Of a stretch of 64,000 nucleotides of DNA, positions 37,931 through 51,258 are shown piece after piece. The notes under the pieces are model-generated. The model was not told where the DNA came from. It saw only the letters and a program-made list of their open reading frames with translations, and made no database searches. This DNA is from Melanocharis versteri (Eukaryota; Chordata; Aves; Passeriformes; Melanocharitidae), in contig VZTG01003804.1 in NCBI GenBank assembly GCA_013397845.1, positions 313,425 to 377,424 on the forward strand. The letters are read 5' to 3'. Every line of letters starts with the position of its first letter. Position 1 is the first letter of the stretch. Both the position numbers and the translations under genes were made by a program.

Positions 37931-40900
37931 ATCCATAACCAAATACCCCAAACTACTCAATTCTTGAATTCATGTTCCTATGCAACATAGTCATTATTTT
38001 CTTCCCTAGATATTTTGTATTCAAATCTAAAATTTTTACATGGATATGGAATTATTTAATATATGGGCTTTTTTGGTTTTGTTTTGGGGATTTTTTTAAT
38101 ATGGTAATTAATTTCCATGGAACAGGTGTTGCCTGTATTTGTGCATTCCTTTACTGCTAGCTGAAATTTCCAGTTATTTCCTCACTCAGATGAGTATATT
38201 TAAACTATTACCTATTTATGTTTCTTTCTTCAAGATCTGAACATTCTCACTCCCATCTTCATTCATGACATATTTTTATGTTTATGGAACACACTGATGG
38301 GGGTGCAGATGATGTTTTTAATTCTTCCTACCTCTGCTAAGCCCAGCAGCTGCCTCTGTGCTATGTTTAAGTAGCACCTTTGAAAGGAGAGACACAAAAG
38401 CATGCTTTTTCAGTGCTGATTTTGTATCAAGTAAGCAACTGAACCAGATGACTGGCTGCATGTAGATGTATGGAAAAGTAATGAAGGCTTCAGAAGCTCT
38501 TAAAATGTGATAGTGATAACAATAACATGATTATACTTGCCAGTGGGTTTACAGTGCTGTACAGGTACTATGCAATGTGGAACATTCTCTCCCCTAAGTA
38601 AAGAGACCTGGAAATATGTAGGGAGGCATTCTGCATTCTGCAGGACAGGTCAATACAGCGAGATGTAGTCTCTAGCTGTTAATACTCACAGAAAATGCTG
38701 TTCTTTATCCTGACGAAAAAAGAAACATGGGAAAGGCAAGTTTCTTCCACATCTGATACTGCAACGTGTTAGAGAGGTTTGAGATCTAGTTCTGGCAGTC
38801 GGACTAAACCATGCTTCCTATGACACATAATTAAATTGGCCTGGAGCTATAGCTAGAGAAAGTATGTTTCTTTCTAGGGTAAAAATATACATTAATAGTT
38901 CTGTTTACATCACTTAAAATATGTTCTGTCATTGGACTTCAGTATATAAAGCCATAAGCCCATGAATATTCACACATACTTGAGGTCCTTCATATGCCTA
39001 AGAGCTTAGCTAATTTGTGGCCCTAAGCATGTTTCTGGATCATAGCCCAAATAGTTTAATTAACTATTCTAAAAATTCTTGTAATTGAAAAATTAAGAAA
39101 TAAAATCAAAGCACTAACATTTTTTTAGCCATCAGAAAAAATTATTATCTACCATCATCAGTTTCCAACAGTGTCCCCCCAATTTTTTCTTACGTCTCCC
39201 AGTTACTGTCTCACAACTGCCCCTAACCCTTCCAGCCTTTGAAATGGACACGGAGTTTTTCAGATCCCTCAGAGACCCCTGTCAAGCTTCCTTTACCCTT
39301 GTAGCTCCTGAAATCCCATTGCTCTTTTCAGCCACGATGTTTTACCTTTGCCAACCAAATTCCCTGCTCTTCTCTTTCAGAACCTGCTCTGTCACCACTC
39401 AAAAACTGAATTAAGTCCATGTTTCATACTGAACCTGTCCAATGCCAGTGTTTTGAGCAAAAACTGCCTTGGGTGGCCTGTCAAATATTACTCAAACCAA
39501 GATTTTCTGGCTGATAAAGACCAATGAACAGAAAACAGAAAAACACAAGGTACGTAGAAGAATAAGAGAAAGGAAAAGTATTTCTATTTTTTCAAAGATA
39601 CTAAATAAGATATTATATATCACTCCAGAACTTTTTGGTTTATGAAGCTGTATTACATCTTTGTATATTGATGAACAAGTAAAAAACTCAGGCTTTTCGT
39701 GGGATTCATCTATTAAAAAAAGAACTTTACTAGCACAGACAAGTATTATTACTTTTCTGTTTCCTCGCAGTCCTGACTGTAACAGTCTTTTTAATAATAG
39801 TCTCTTATCATCAGAGTTCATCCAATCCTATAAAAATTTTACTTGTTTTTATTGAGGAGTTGCCTGATTTGTGGAGAATGATCTTGCTGTCTGGTACTAC
39901 ATCAAGTTTGGTGACACTAATATGGCTCTTATGGTATAAGTAATTAATTTTGATTCATTGTCTCAGACTTAATTCTTCCTTATAGAAGTTTCTTTTTTAG
40001 TCATTCTTACATACTTTTTCGATTGCTGAAAAAAAAATCTGGGTGTTTGACTTCCTGGTCTAATCTAAGTTACTGTATATTTAGGCAGTAAATCATTTAA
40101 AGGAAGTGTGTCAATGCTTGATGTATTAAAATATGAAGAAAATGTGAAGAATTTCTTTTCTAAGTAGCTTAAAAGTAAAAACCTGTGAAAAATGAGAAGA
40201 CAAAATCTTTACTTAACTAGAGTGGAAGCAGTGACATTTCTTCACTGGAGAAGAGCCTGCCAAGTGAAAATGAGCTTTCCCCAACGCTTGTGACAATTAC
40301 AATTGCAATTTTACAAGTTCTGGGAAATGTGATCAATCCTCATTAGAGACATTAATCCTGTTATCAATCTGGAGGGGAAAAAAAAGTGTACTTATGGCTG
40401 TTCCGATACGACTTTCCATCCCTGCTTTGCAAAGTGCCTTAAGGTGGAATATGTATTCTGTATTCTGTATTCTGGCTGGCATCACAAAATAACATCCACA
40501 CCTTCATAACAGACCATCTGCATGTGTTCTCCTCTAGCTTTAGCTCCAGACACAGTCCCACACTTTTCTCATGTTGTCTCCACAAAATGAAGTTCAGTTG
40601 TTTTATCTCGACCCAGTGCCATGTGTGTCCTGAATGTTTCCCCTCTATTGCCTCGGACTTCCAGACTTTCCACGTTTTGCTAATTAACTCTCCATGAGTC
40701 TTCAAATCTGAGCCTGTGGCTTCAGCAATTTGTTTTCTCACATTCAGTGAGTCCAGAATATGTAGTAGCAGATATTTATTTAGCATCATGAAAGAGCTTT
40801 TAAAATAAACCAGATTTTGTAGTCAAGTGCAAGAAAATATCCATGACACTTCAATAGGTTTTGTTTGGTTGGGGTTTTTTAAGATTTTTTTGACATATTT

Positions 40901-43042
40901 TTATATTTTTTCCTCAAGTTTCCTCATTAGTCTTTTTTTTTTTCTATGATAAATCACTGAGGTACACAGTTCACAGCCTGATATTCCATGGGATTTGCCT
41001 CATATCAAGCTCAATAGTTTACTTGACCAATATTCTTACAAGAATTCAGAAAAGAAATTAAATTCTTCAGTAATAATAGGTACAGTAAAACATTAAATCT
41101 AGCTGAGTCAAAGATACTTTTCCCAAAAATACAGATTTTGTTTTCCTAGGTTCTGTGCAATAGGTCACTTGGGTCAAATACTGGCTCATAGCTTGGCAGA
41201 CACAAGGATTCCATGAACTAAAACAGGATCAGACACCTGGCTGGGATTCACATGGCCAGATGCAAAGTCTGTAACATGAATTTCTATATCTGAGTGAGTT
41301 ATGTCCTTTATAGTCTGATCGGAAATAAACTTTTATTGTTTCATTGGGGAAAAGAACATGTCAAAGGAGGGGTTTATCTCTTTGCAGAGTACTTGCCTAA
41401 AATAGGTCAGATGAATAAATGCTTTGTAAGTGTCTAAAGTTAGATGAGGTGAATCATGCCCTGATTCATTAGAGACTTGAGTAAGCTGTGGACTTCTCAT
41501 TAACTCAGTTGTAATTTAGCCAAGTGCTTGAGTGACTGAAAGAGAGAAAATTGGATGTTTCTGTAAATTAAGTATTATTCTGGACAGATGAAATAGTGTT
41601 TAAAAATGGCAAGCAGAAAAGATGGCTGGACTTACAGATGAGATCATATCATTAGATGTTAGATTTCCTATTAGTTTAGAAAAAGTTAATTTTTAGTTCA
41701 GTTGAATCTTATAGTTTAGACAGCTGTCCAGACTTCTACTCACTTTGTCTATATTATTTTATCCATCTTTAATTCCAATTCAGTCAGTAATCAGCATACA
41801 CCTCTTCTTTTTTGCTACTGGAATACATTTATTTATAACTTGTGACCGCAAGAATGACAATCTCCATTCAGCCCAGTGTTCATTCCTGTTTGCATTGTAC
41901 AGGGTCTTCTGATTATCCTTAATTATTATGTACTAAGATTATAATAACAACCTTGTATATTTATGGCAGCAAACATATTTACTGCTCTTCTAGTGTGTTA
42001 CATAAACAGCAGAAAGCCTTTGGATTTGCACTTGTTCTGTTTCTTTTCATTCTTCAGATTAGTATTCAGCAACTCTTCACTTTTCAGTGTTGTTTGCTGC
42101 ACAGAGAAACAAAGGCAGACTATCTGCTGACTTATGTATACCCCTTGTGGTAGGTTTTTCATCATGAATTATTATTCATAAAATGGACGCAGGTCCCAGT
42201 TTCACTTATAAGGAAACAAATGAAAAATAAGGTTTAGTTCAAACACAGCAACAGTTGCAGCTAGCACCATGGGAAAAAATGAATTCAAAATCTTAGTTCC
42301 GCTCCACAGACCACATTCACATATCAGTTTTGGAACCCAAAACAAAAATATAACTGTGTGTAGGTGGAAAACAAAATTCAAATTATTTCGGTGTAGAATA
42401 TTAATGTTGGGATCAGCCTAGGAGTCCTCTGTCAACATTAAGAAATATATTTTTCATGTTTATCAGCTTAATGATACTTTAAGGTGTATCAAGCAAAAAT
42501 GTCAAATAGGATTTAAAAATAAGATGCTAGTGCTTTGTAATTAACAAAAAAACCACCAACTTCTACTGTTGTTCTTTAATCTTTCCTTTAGTATTGGTAA
42601 TGTTCTCTCTCTCCTTACAAAAAAGGAAATATCTTTTGTGAATTAGTCACTGGTAACTAGGAAGTGTACTGTAGCCACCTAACCTCATGGGAAATACAAC
42701 AGCAACCAGAAAGATCTATATGCATTATGTAATATTAATGTGATTGTGCAATGTATAACCCCAACTGATGGCTGGACAGGATTTAGGGAAATTAAAAAAA
42801 TCCAATAAGCCAAAACAACAAAACATCCTTCTGCATAGTAGGTGTCACTGAGAACAGATGAATTATTTTCAGATTCATTTGTAAAAGAAGTGGTTTAGCT
42901 TTACTGTCCTACTGCTTCCTGAATAATTGGTATTATTCCTGCAATGATTTAAATAACTTTACATCCTGAAAGAGAATCATGTGTTAATAATTCACGAAGT
43001 TAAAAACGTATGTAATTTTCATATCATTATATCAATATAAAT
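37931..43042. other. Non-coding DNA, nothing firmly recognised
   Basis: AT-rich sequence. A slightly C-rich patch at about 39170-39430 and a unique block at about 40240-40380 are unexplained. Open frames (up to about 116 codons, reverse, near 40439-40789) show no domain. A heptamer triplet lies at 40454-40474. Confidence 0.55.
40454..40474. repeat. (TATTCTG)3 tandem repeat
   Basis: Three exact 7-bp units in a row. It looks superficially like a CR1 tail but the unit and its neighbours do not match one. Confidence 0.9.
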
Positions 43043-43094
43043 GACTCAATGATCCTAGAGGTCTTTTCCAACTTAAACGATTCTGTGATTCTAT
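43043..43094 (+). mobile_element. Very short CR1 LINE 3' terminus
   Basis: About 52 bp that read 'gactcaatgatcctagaggtc', 'ttttccaacttaaacgattc' and 'tgtgattctat', the last segment of a CR1 3' UTR plus the start of its octamer tail. It is an extremely 5'-truncated forward insertion, or a remnant. The tail wording (TTTTCCAACTTAAACGATTC) is close to the 30.9-kb subfamily. Confidence 0.88.
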
Positions 43095-44231
43095 AGTAAT
43101 CCCTCTCCATTTCATTCATCACAGATTACAAAATAACATTATGATGAGATATTACAGTTTAGTTTTACTTGTCACACATGCACTGAATTACATTATCAGC
43201 AGTTTGCAATCGCCAAAAATTCCCTTAAAGTTTGAACACTCAAAAGCTGGAATGAGGGTTTCTTATGAAATGTTAGCATTTTAAATTTGGCTTCAAACTT
43301 AGCAAACCATCCATAAATCATTGTGCCAGAAACAATCACTTAGAGTTAACCTAAAATGAAAGATAGTCCATAAGATTCAAGAAGCAGGTAAATAAAACTG
43401 ATGTTAGCTTCGTATTTTTGTTTCTTCTAACCTTTGAATTGAATCCATCTTTGTCTGCTTCTTTTAATTCTTAGTCATTCTGAATTGTGGTTTAATTGTC
43501 ATTTGAGTTTGTCTGACTTAAACATGAAGAACAGCGACACTGTACAATCTATTTGCTGCACAAAAGCATTTTTTTCATTTTTCTTGTTTACAGTTTGAGA
43601 ATGAATAATTAGACTTGATACATAACATAATCATCCCCGCTTTAAGACTTGTAATTTGCTCTGTTTCTCATAGCAGTTAATGTGCTCAATTTTCAAATAT
43701 GCACACGTGATTTAAAACCTTTATTTCTGCTGCATTACATGTGATTATTTAGTATTCATTATGATTCAATCAAATTAGGACTTGAACAATAGGAAAAGAT
43801 GGGACAAGTTCATGACAGATTATGTACTTCCAAGTTTTTACTGGAATCACAATAAAATATATCTACATATCCCTAAGATAAAATCACGCCTATTACTGTG
43901 TGCTTTGATAACCTGCTGCATTGGTTTTATATTTCAGGAGTTAAAGTACTGTTTTCACTGCCTCAGTAGTCTGTTGGTCTGAAAAAATGATGTCCCATTC
44001 TTGAAAAAAAACCTCCATCTTTCTGAAATTATATATAAAATACGTTCAGGTTCAATTACCTTAACATAAATTTCTTTCTTCTTCACAGATGAAAACTACA
44101 CTTGACCTGTAAAAACAAGAATTAGCATATTTCATCCAGAGAGCATTATTGTTGTCTCAAATGAGTCTTATTGAGTCTAGAGAAAAAAATGGCAATATCT
44201 CTGGGAAGACTATGGACACTGGGGGGCGGGG
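43095..44231. other. Non-coding DNA, nothing recognised
   Basis: AT-rich unique sequence running up to the assembly gap. No gene or element identified. Confidence 0.6.
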
Positions 44232-44280
44232 NNNNNNNNNNNNNNNNNNNNNNNNNNNNNNNNNNNNNNNNNNNNNNNNN
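44232..44280. other. Assembly gap (49 N)
   Basis: A run of 49 N with G-rich edges: the left flank is 'actggggggcgggg' and the right flank is 'gggagg'. The gap shows that this is a scaffold, and the missing bases are probably G-rich. The predicted proteins crossing it are meaningless. Confidence 0.98.
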
Positions 44281-45012
44281 GGGAGGAAACGGAATTATCA
44301 GCAAAAAACAAAACATAAAGGTCACAAGAAAAAAATAAGGTTAATAAAACTGAGAACAACATATGGGCTGGTAGAATGCAAAATACTTCTGACATTAATG
44401 TTTGCAAGATGAAATGTACTGATTTAGATTTCGTTCAAGATCATATAGCAATACTTCTAGTCAAGCAAAAAATGTTGACAGATCCCAGGTGTTTTTATTT
44501 CTAGGAATTTGTTTGAAAATGGAAAGCAGAAGAAAGACTTGCATTAGTAGAAGCCATATTGCAAGAATGATTACAAATAAAGATATCAAATAGGCTAATA
44601 AGTCAGTCTCTACTGTTAGTTCCAATAGTGCATTACAGAGTAACAGTTAATTCTACTTGCAGGTTTTATTATGTGAATAGAAAAAAAAAGTTAAAAAAAA
44701 AAGAAAACAGGAAAAAAGAAAATCCAAAATAAATCTTATATCACCAAGGATTAGTCTGAAGCATCCCACTATGTTTGTTTTAAAGTAGTTACTGAGGACA
44801 TATGCCACTCTGTGCTCCTGTTCTTCATAAGCCTTGGATAGAAAATGTGTGAAAAACTAGCTCAGATCAGCAGCAGAGTTTTGGTGCAGGAAGCCACATG
44901 ATTGTCATTTATCATTTGATGGTTTCTTCTGAAGAGTAGCTTCAGTGCATAGAAACTATATTATTTTGTGAGGAAATGAAAATGTAAGACCTAATTTGGT
45001 GTACAGTGAACG
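44281..45012. other. Non-coding DNA with A-rich patch
   Basis: Contains an A-rich patch at about 44681-44722. No element was recognised before the LTR begins. Confidence 0.6.
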
Positions 45013-45583
45013 TGTTTCCACCTCTGATAAAGGCAGAGTTAATTTTCTTCTCAGTAGCTGGCATGGTGCTGTGTTTTAAATTTGTGCTGGAAACGGTGTT
45101 GATAGCACAACGATGTTTTAGTTACTGCTGGGTTATTCTTGCGCCTTTTCTGCTCCATTCACCGCCCCAACATAAAGGAGGCTGAAAGTGCACAAGAAGC
45201 TGGGAGGGGGCATAGCTGGGACTGCTGGTCCAAAGGGATATTCCATACCATATGGCATCATGGTCAGCATATGAAGCTGGGGGAGGAAGGAGAAAGGCAA
45301 GGACGTTCAGAGGGGTGGTTGTCTTCCCAAGCCACCATGATGCATGATGGGGCTTTGCTTTCCTAGGGATGGCTGAACACCTGTCTGTCCATGGGAAGTG
45401 GTGAATTAATTCCTTGTTTTACTGTGCTTCTGCATACAGCTTTTGCTTTACCTATGAAACAGTCTTTATCTCAGTCTACAAGTTTTATTGCTTTTACTCT
45501 TCCAGTTGTCTCCCCCATCCCACCTGAGGAGCGAGGAAGTGCCTGCATGGCATTTATTTGCAAGCTGGGGTTAAACCACAAAA
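45013..45583 (+). mobile_element. Solo LTR, avian endogenous retrovirus (ERVL-like), forward
   Basis: This is the same LTR family as at 16114-16679 and 62339-62933 but in sense orientation. Landmarks in order: 'gagttaattttcttctcagtagctgg', 'ccttttctgctcc', 'gggatattccataccatatgg', 'catcatggtcagcatatgaagctggggg' (the TATA region, here ATATGAA), 'gggatggctgaacacctg', 'gtggtgaattaattcctt', 'gcttttgctttacctatgaaacagtctttatctcag' (the poly(A) signal region, ATGAAA instead of ATTAAA) and 'gctggggttaaaccaca'. The 5' first 20 bases are diverged, so that border is approximate. No target duplication is visible. No gag, pol or env sequence adjoins it. Confidence 0.83.
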
Positions 45584-46378
45584 CCTAAAGATCTGGGGGT
45601 TGATCCTTTGTTTTCCTATGTTGTTTTTATATATTTTTGTCAGTCATTTGCTTGCTTTTCTGTCTCACAGTTACATCTGATATATCAAGATTTCTGTGAG
45701 AGACTTGCACCATACGTTTTTATTGTTTTCAACCAGAGCAGATCCTTTCCACAGTCATGTAGCATTTACCATTCCTGACATCTGTTCCTCACTGTTCATC
45801 CTAGAAAAACACGGTCTTGGATTCATGCTGTTGCCTTTAGAAGCCTAGAATATAGTGCTGTCTAGCACTAGTATTTGCATAAGTGCTTCTAAATCTGTCT
45901 TGCTAATGATTTGTATTAAAACCAATCATGACTAAATAAATTCAGTGGGAATGATTTTGCAGATGATGCACCCAAGCCTGGAAAAAGAAGACTGTATATT
46001 AAAATAATTTTATTTTTTCGGCTGTTTTGTTCATTTTTTTCCTATGATACCTGCTTTTATCTATCAGAAAGTAGGAAGCATATGAGATGTCTTCCTGCCA
46101 GTCTCTGCTTAATGTACTGGATAAATACGAATATTACAACATTAGAAGATTTCCGTTCCCGCATTTTCTCATTTAATTTTCTAACTATTCTATACAAAAG
46201 GCTGTCAGGCTATCATATATTTTTTTTCTCTACTGACCTGATAATTATGAAGTCTTTTTTATCATCCAATTTAAAGACTTGAGGAAATAGAAGAATATTT
46301 CTAGAAAGTATTTCTTTCATACTTGATGTATATATGCATAGTTTGAACATATGTATTGAAAACTGCCTGAATGACCAG
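45584..46378. other. Non-coding DNA, nothing recognised
   Basis: AT-rich sequence between the solo LTR and the CR1 fragment. No gene or element visible. Confidence 0.6.
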
Positions 46379-47302
46379 GCTCAGAGGGTGGTTAAAGACT
46401 TCAGGTAGTCTAGTTGGAGGCCAGAAACTGGCAGTGTAGCTCCAGAAGTCTCCAATGGGTCCAGTCCTGTTTAACACCTTTGTTAATGATTTGGATGACG
46501 GGGCAGACTGTACCCTCAGCAACTTTGCAGATGACACACTACCAAGAGGAGTGGTTGATACCTCAGAGGGACCTCAACAGACTGGAGAAATGGGCTGACA
46601 GGATCCACGTGAAGTTCAACAAGAAGAATTGCAAGAAGAGGAACAAGCCCAGGCACCAATTTATGCTGGCTGCCACCCAGCTGGGAAGAAATTTGGTAGA
46701 AAACACCTGGGGTTCCTGGTGGACACCAAGTTGAACATGAGCCAACAACAGGCCCTTGTTGCAAAGGTCAATGATGCCCTGGGCAGCACTAGGCAAAGTT
46801 TAGCCGGCAGGTAGAGGGAAGTGATCTTTTCCCTCTGCTCAGCACTGGGAGGCCACAGCTGGAAGACTGTGTCCAGTTCTGGGCTCCTTGGTGCAAGAGA
46901 GACATGGACAGACTGGAGAGAGACATACAAAGGGCCATGAAGATGATGACGAGGTTCTCCTTCTGGAAGGAAGGACTGGAAGGGCTGGGACTGTTTAGCC
47001 TAGAGAAAAGAAGGCTCATGGAAGATCTTATCAGTGTACATAAACACTTGGAAGAAGGGTTCAAAATGCTTGGAGACAGGCTCTTTTCCATGATGCCCCG
47101 TGACCGGACAAGAGGCAATGGGCATAAACTGAAGGACTGGAGGTTCTATCTGGCCATTAGGAAACACTTTTTTACTGTCAGGGTAGGTAACTGAGCACTA
47201 GAACAAAAGACATAGAGAGGTAGTAGAGCCTCCAACATTGATGATATTTGAAAGTCAGCTGGACATGGCCCCACTATAGTGGGGGGCTGGACTGGGTGGT
47301 CA
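46379..47302 (+). mobile_element. CR1 LINE fragment: C-terminal reverse transcriptase to 3' UTR
   Basis: The block starts in the middle of the reverse-transcriptase coding region ('cagagggtggttaaag', 'gttggaggccagaaactgg'). It translates in part as GPVLFNTFVNDLDDGADC followed by SNFADD, where FADD is the catalytic YXDD-type motif of the enzyme. The post-RT region follows ('ctgcgctggctgcc'-type wording, 'gacaccaagttgaacatgagcc', 'cagttctgggctcct', 'agggccatgaagatgatga', 'ctgtttagcctagagaaaagaagg'). Next come 'gaccggacaagaggcaatggg', 'aaacacttttttactgtcaggg' and the beginning of the 3' UTR to 'ggactgggtggtcaag'. About 25 bases are missing just after FADD compared with other CR1 copies as I remember them, and frameshifts follow. 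The terminal octamer tail is lost. It is not functional. Confidence 0.92.
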
Positions 47303-50300
47303 AGAACCCTTGGTCTGGCTAGTTCAGAAAGGCAGTATCTTTACTGATTAACTCAAGGAAGTCTATTTGAGCAACCAGTTGATCCACTTAACTGATGTAG
47401 TCCCCTCATCCACTGATGTAGATGACTTCAAACACATATCTGAAAATTAGGGTTTAGGATTGAAATGAGTTCCCCATTAAAAACTGGTAGATGGCAACTT
47501 TTTTGTGGGCTCCATTTTTATAACCATGTACGATCCTACTGAAATTTCCGCAGCATTTCACAGAATCATAATAGCCAAAACACGTAACTTCATTTGCAAT
47601 TTTAATATTTAATTTGAAAAAATAAAATATGTTTAATGAACTACAGCTTTGGAATGTATATGAATACACAGAGCATTCCATATGACAGGGGAACACAGGA
47701 AAATCATTCATCTTCTGTTTATGTGCTAGACTGGCATGAAAAATGATTCATTTAATCTCTTTTGGGTTTCTAAAATCTGTCTGTTTTCACCATTTTTTTC
47801 ACCTCCTTCTGCTAGGTAGAAATACTCATAAAGTCATAGAAAATATAATTTTGAAAGTCAATAGAACCCAGTGAATACAAAAAGCCATTTAGTTGTTTTA
47901 GAAATTTCCTGATTTAGCCCATAACTTCACTATAGTTTGGGTCTGTGTTTGAAATAGTGTGGGATACTCATCCCTAAGGAGTCCCACCTTATTTCTGTGT
48001 ATCAGACTTTTTGATCCTCAAGTCTTTATAAACTGCTTTCATTATCCACTATGTATATGTGATAAACATCAAGTCAGTAGTCTTTGGAGATTTTAAATCA
48101 TTATTACTCTCCTGTTAGTCATGTCATGTTATCCATAATGCCTACAGAGCAGAAAAGAATTTGATTTAATGTTTTATTCAAAGGACAAATCCTTCAGTGG
48201 TATAACAGTCTCTAATGTAGGGCAGATCTTAGTTGATGTAGAATAGCCGGTTTGTGGCAGCCTGGGATGCAAAATTACTTTGACCCTTTCAACCTGAAGG
48301 TGAAATAGTTTTCTATTGATGGCCAGTTACAAAACTATTAGTACTAATAGTGTTGTTGACATCCTTTCTTACTCTGAATAATGATTACATATCCATGCAA
48401 ATGCTTTGTCATCTACACTCTGTTGGCATTCTACAAATACATTATTCTCTTTTGCTCTCTCACTGAGATATATGTAAATAAATAAATATAGTACATGTAT
48501 TGTTTTCCTAATATTTTTCATAATTGTATCATGGTTACCCTATTTTATTACTTTTTTTTTCTCTAAATATGTGCAGAGAATAGGCTACAGAACTAGCAGA
48601 TATAGAATTCACTAATTTAAAGAGAGAATGAAGCGGCCTTAGATGTAGTTGTCATCAATATGGCTGCAACTGTGAGATTTCTATACTCTGAGACATTGGT
48701 GTTCACTTTAATGGGAGCAGTGTTGGCTCTAAGTAGAAGAATTTATTAATATTTTCCCAGATACTCTGTTCTGTTCCATGAGATTATTCATCAAAGTCCT
48801 GTTCCTGCTAGAATGTTTTAAACCTTTGCATTGGTCTCAGATCTGACTGCCAAAGCACATCTTGAACTTTGGGAAGACAATTCATGACTTTGGTTTTGGT
48901 GAAATTATTTACGTTGTGAAAGAGAAGCAAACAATTTCCACAATGGATTCACAAGTCTTGATAGCTTGAAACATTCCCATGCCAGAACTGTATCAAATGG
49001 AGAACGGGAAATTTATGAAAAATTGAAGTACAGTTTTATTACATAAGTGGTAGAATGTCCCATTTCTTTGAGTAGAAGGAAAACTAGTGTGATTACAAAT
49101 TTGGTCCATCCTATGAGTAACACAGCAACAACTAAGAACAAGCGCTTGGAATTCTAGTTTGAACAGTGAGACACTATCCAACATCTACTATGTTCTTATC
49201 CACAGGAAAAATTGCCTTTAATAAATGACACTTTCAACAGAGTGCTCAGCTACTACTGTCAAGATATTGCAAATAAGTAGTTCATAATACATGCACAGTT
49301 TCATTAGCTATTTAAAGGAACTGAATCTAAACAACTATATTTTAGTGTTGCTAACATCCTAAAATGACAAGAGTTAACCTTAACATACCAATTTTTATCA
49401 CAAATTTCATATCTACCATCTCTCCATCATCCAGTTCTGACATGCTTCTGCATCAACCCCAGCTGCAACTTCCTTGCTATTAATTCAGACACCAGAGGCA
49501 GCATGAGACGATAAAATACAAGTTGCTACTACAAACTGCTACATATCTCACAGATCAGAAAAGTCAGTAAACACCTGAAAAACACATTAAAAAGTCTGTG
49601 ATATACTGCTAGGCCATTAAAGATTTGCTTGATATACCCAGCTCATCTGAGTAAAAGAAAACTGCACCACGAAACTCTTTTCCAGATTCTATCTTTGAAT
49701 GACCTCTGAAAGAAATATATGGAAGCAGAACAAGAAGCAAAACATGTTTCTGATAGTAAACCCCTAGTAATCACATAACACCATAACCTAAAAAAAAGGC
49801 TAAAATTAGTAACGAAATGCTATTCATTCTTTCAAATATATTTTCAGGTTTCATCTAGTATTTTTCAAATGGCACCCCCCAGAGTAAAATGGAGTCCCTT
49901 CAAGGACACCTGTATAGGTGAAGCTGACCAATTACAATACACTGAAGTGAGCTCAAAGAGACGTCTGATAAAACATAAACCAAATAATTAGCCCAAAGTG
50001 GGCAATTTTTTCACAAGACACAAGACTCACCAAGATCTTACAATCCAGATTCTTAAGGGACAGCTTCAAAACTCCTTTCCAACTGCACCAATCTATTGAG
50101 TACCCTCAGTCATGGACTCAGGACATAGGAACTACTCTACGTTATACTTGTCCTACCCCAACCCAGCAGCACTGCAAGCAGAGCTGGTTTATGCCTGTTT
50201 CTCTCTTGTGTATAAACTTAACATGTCTTTCATCTGTTTTTCTGTTATCCCCTGCCTTACAACTGCCTATCATCCTTTCTACTCAACTGTTCTGTGGAAA

Positions 50301-51258
50301 AGGAGCATATTGCACTTAGAGCAACTTATCCTAAATGTTTATGTCCGTTCAAAAGTCACTGCTTCTATTTCAAAGCAGACTACAAGCATGTGAACCTAGG
50401 AAGTTACCTGGGTTTTTTCCAATTATAAAAAATTGATCTAATATAGGATCTGTTTAACCTGTTTCCTCATACCTGCATAAATATGAATCACAGTAAACAC
50501 TGAGTCTTAATGGTATAACATGTTTTAAAGGTAATTATTGTCTCTATGGGTTTTGGCCCATAAATATAATTGTCTTTTTCGTCTTACCATTGACTGTATT
50601 GCTAATGAAACTACAAGTCAGCTTGTTAGAGATTTCACACCTCCTCAAAAATGGTCTTAATCAATAAATTTTAGCAGAGAACTGTGACAAGAATAAAACT
50701 CCAATGCCCAAGCGCTTCAGTCTGGGTTTTCTGTCCTTTCGCTATGCTTCAGCTGATATGTGTCCTCCCTTAAATTTATAAAATATCTTTTTCCTTAATG
50801 TAAATACTTCTGTAGTTATTCTAGGGCTGGGGATTGGATAGAACCATAATAAAGCTGTGGAGTAAAATGCTGGCCACATTAATGACAAATATAGATTAAA
50901 AACCAACCAAACAAAACCAAAAAAACAATATCAAATTACTTTTGTGATAGAGAAAATAGAACAGCAGGCATTAATGTACAAAACTAAGAGACACAATAAG
51001 ATGGGCTTCACTATATAAATAATTTCACAGATCTTCAGAGCAATTAAGGTTAACATTTGGTTGCTTTTGTGGTATCTGTATATGCATTGGTTTTCAGAAA
51101 GCAGGAACAAACAGACAAGGATATGAGTTTGTTCCCACAGGGAAGTTTAGAGACAGAATAATTCTGGCTAAACTGGTGATTGAAAGAAGTCTTGTATCTC
51201 TTTCCTAAAACACAGTGTAATGTGCTGTTGAACTTAAAAACCTCTGGGAATGTGGAAT
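47303..51258. other. Non-coding DNA, nothing firmly recognised
   Basis: AT-rich sequence. A moderately C-rich block at about 49860-50400, with a 93-codon forward open frame from ATG at 50112, resembles no known gene or element. No splice or poly(A) context makes it convincing. Confidence 0.55.

Noticed and set aside
44149..44412. Open frames across the N gap
   Set aside because: The bases inside the gap are unknown, so the frame cannot be followed.
47555..47585. 'cacagaatcataa' as a reverse CR1 tail
   Set aside because: Only about 12 bases match and the adjoining sequence does not continue as CR1.
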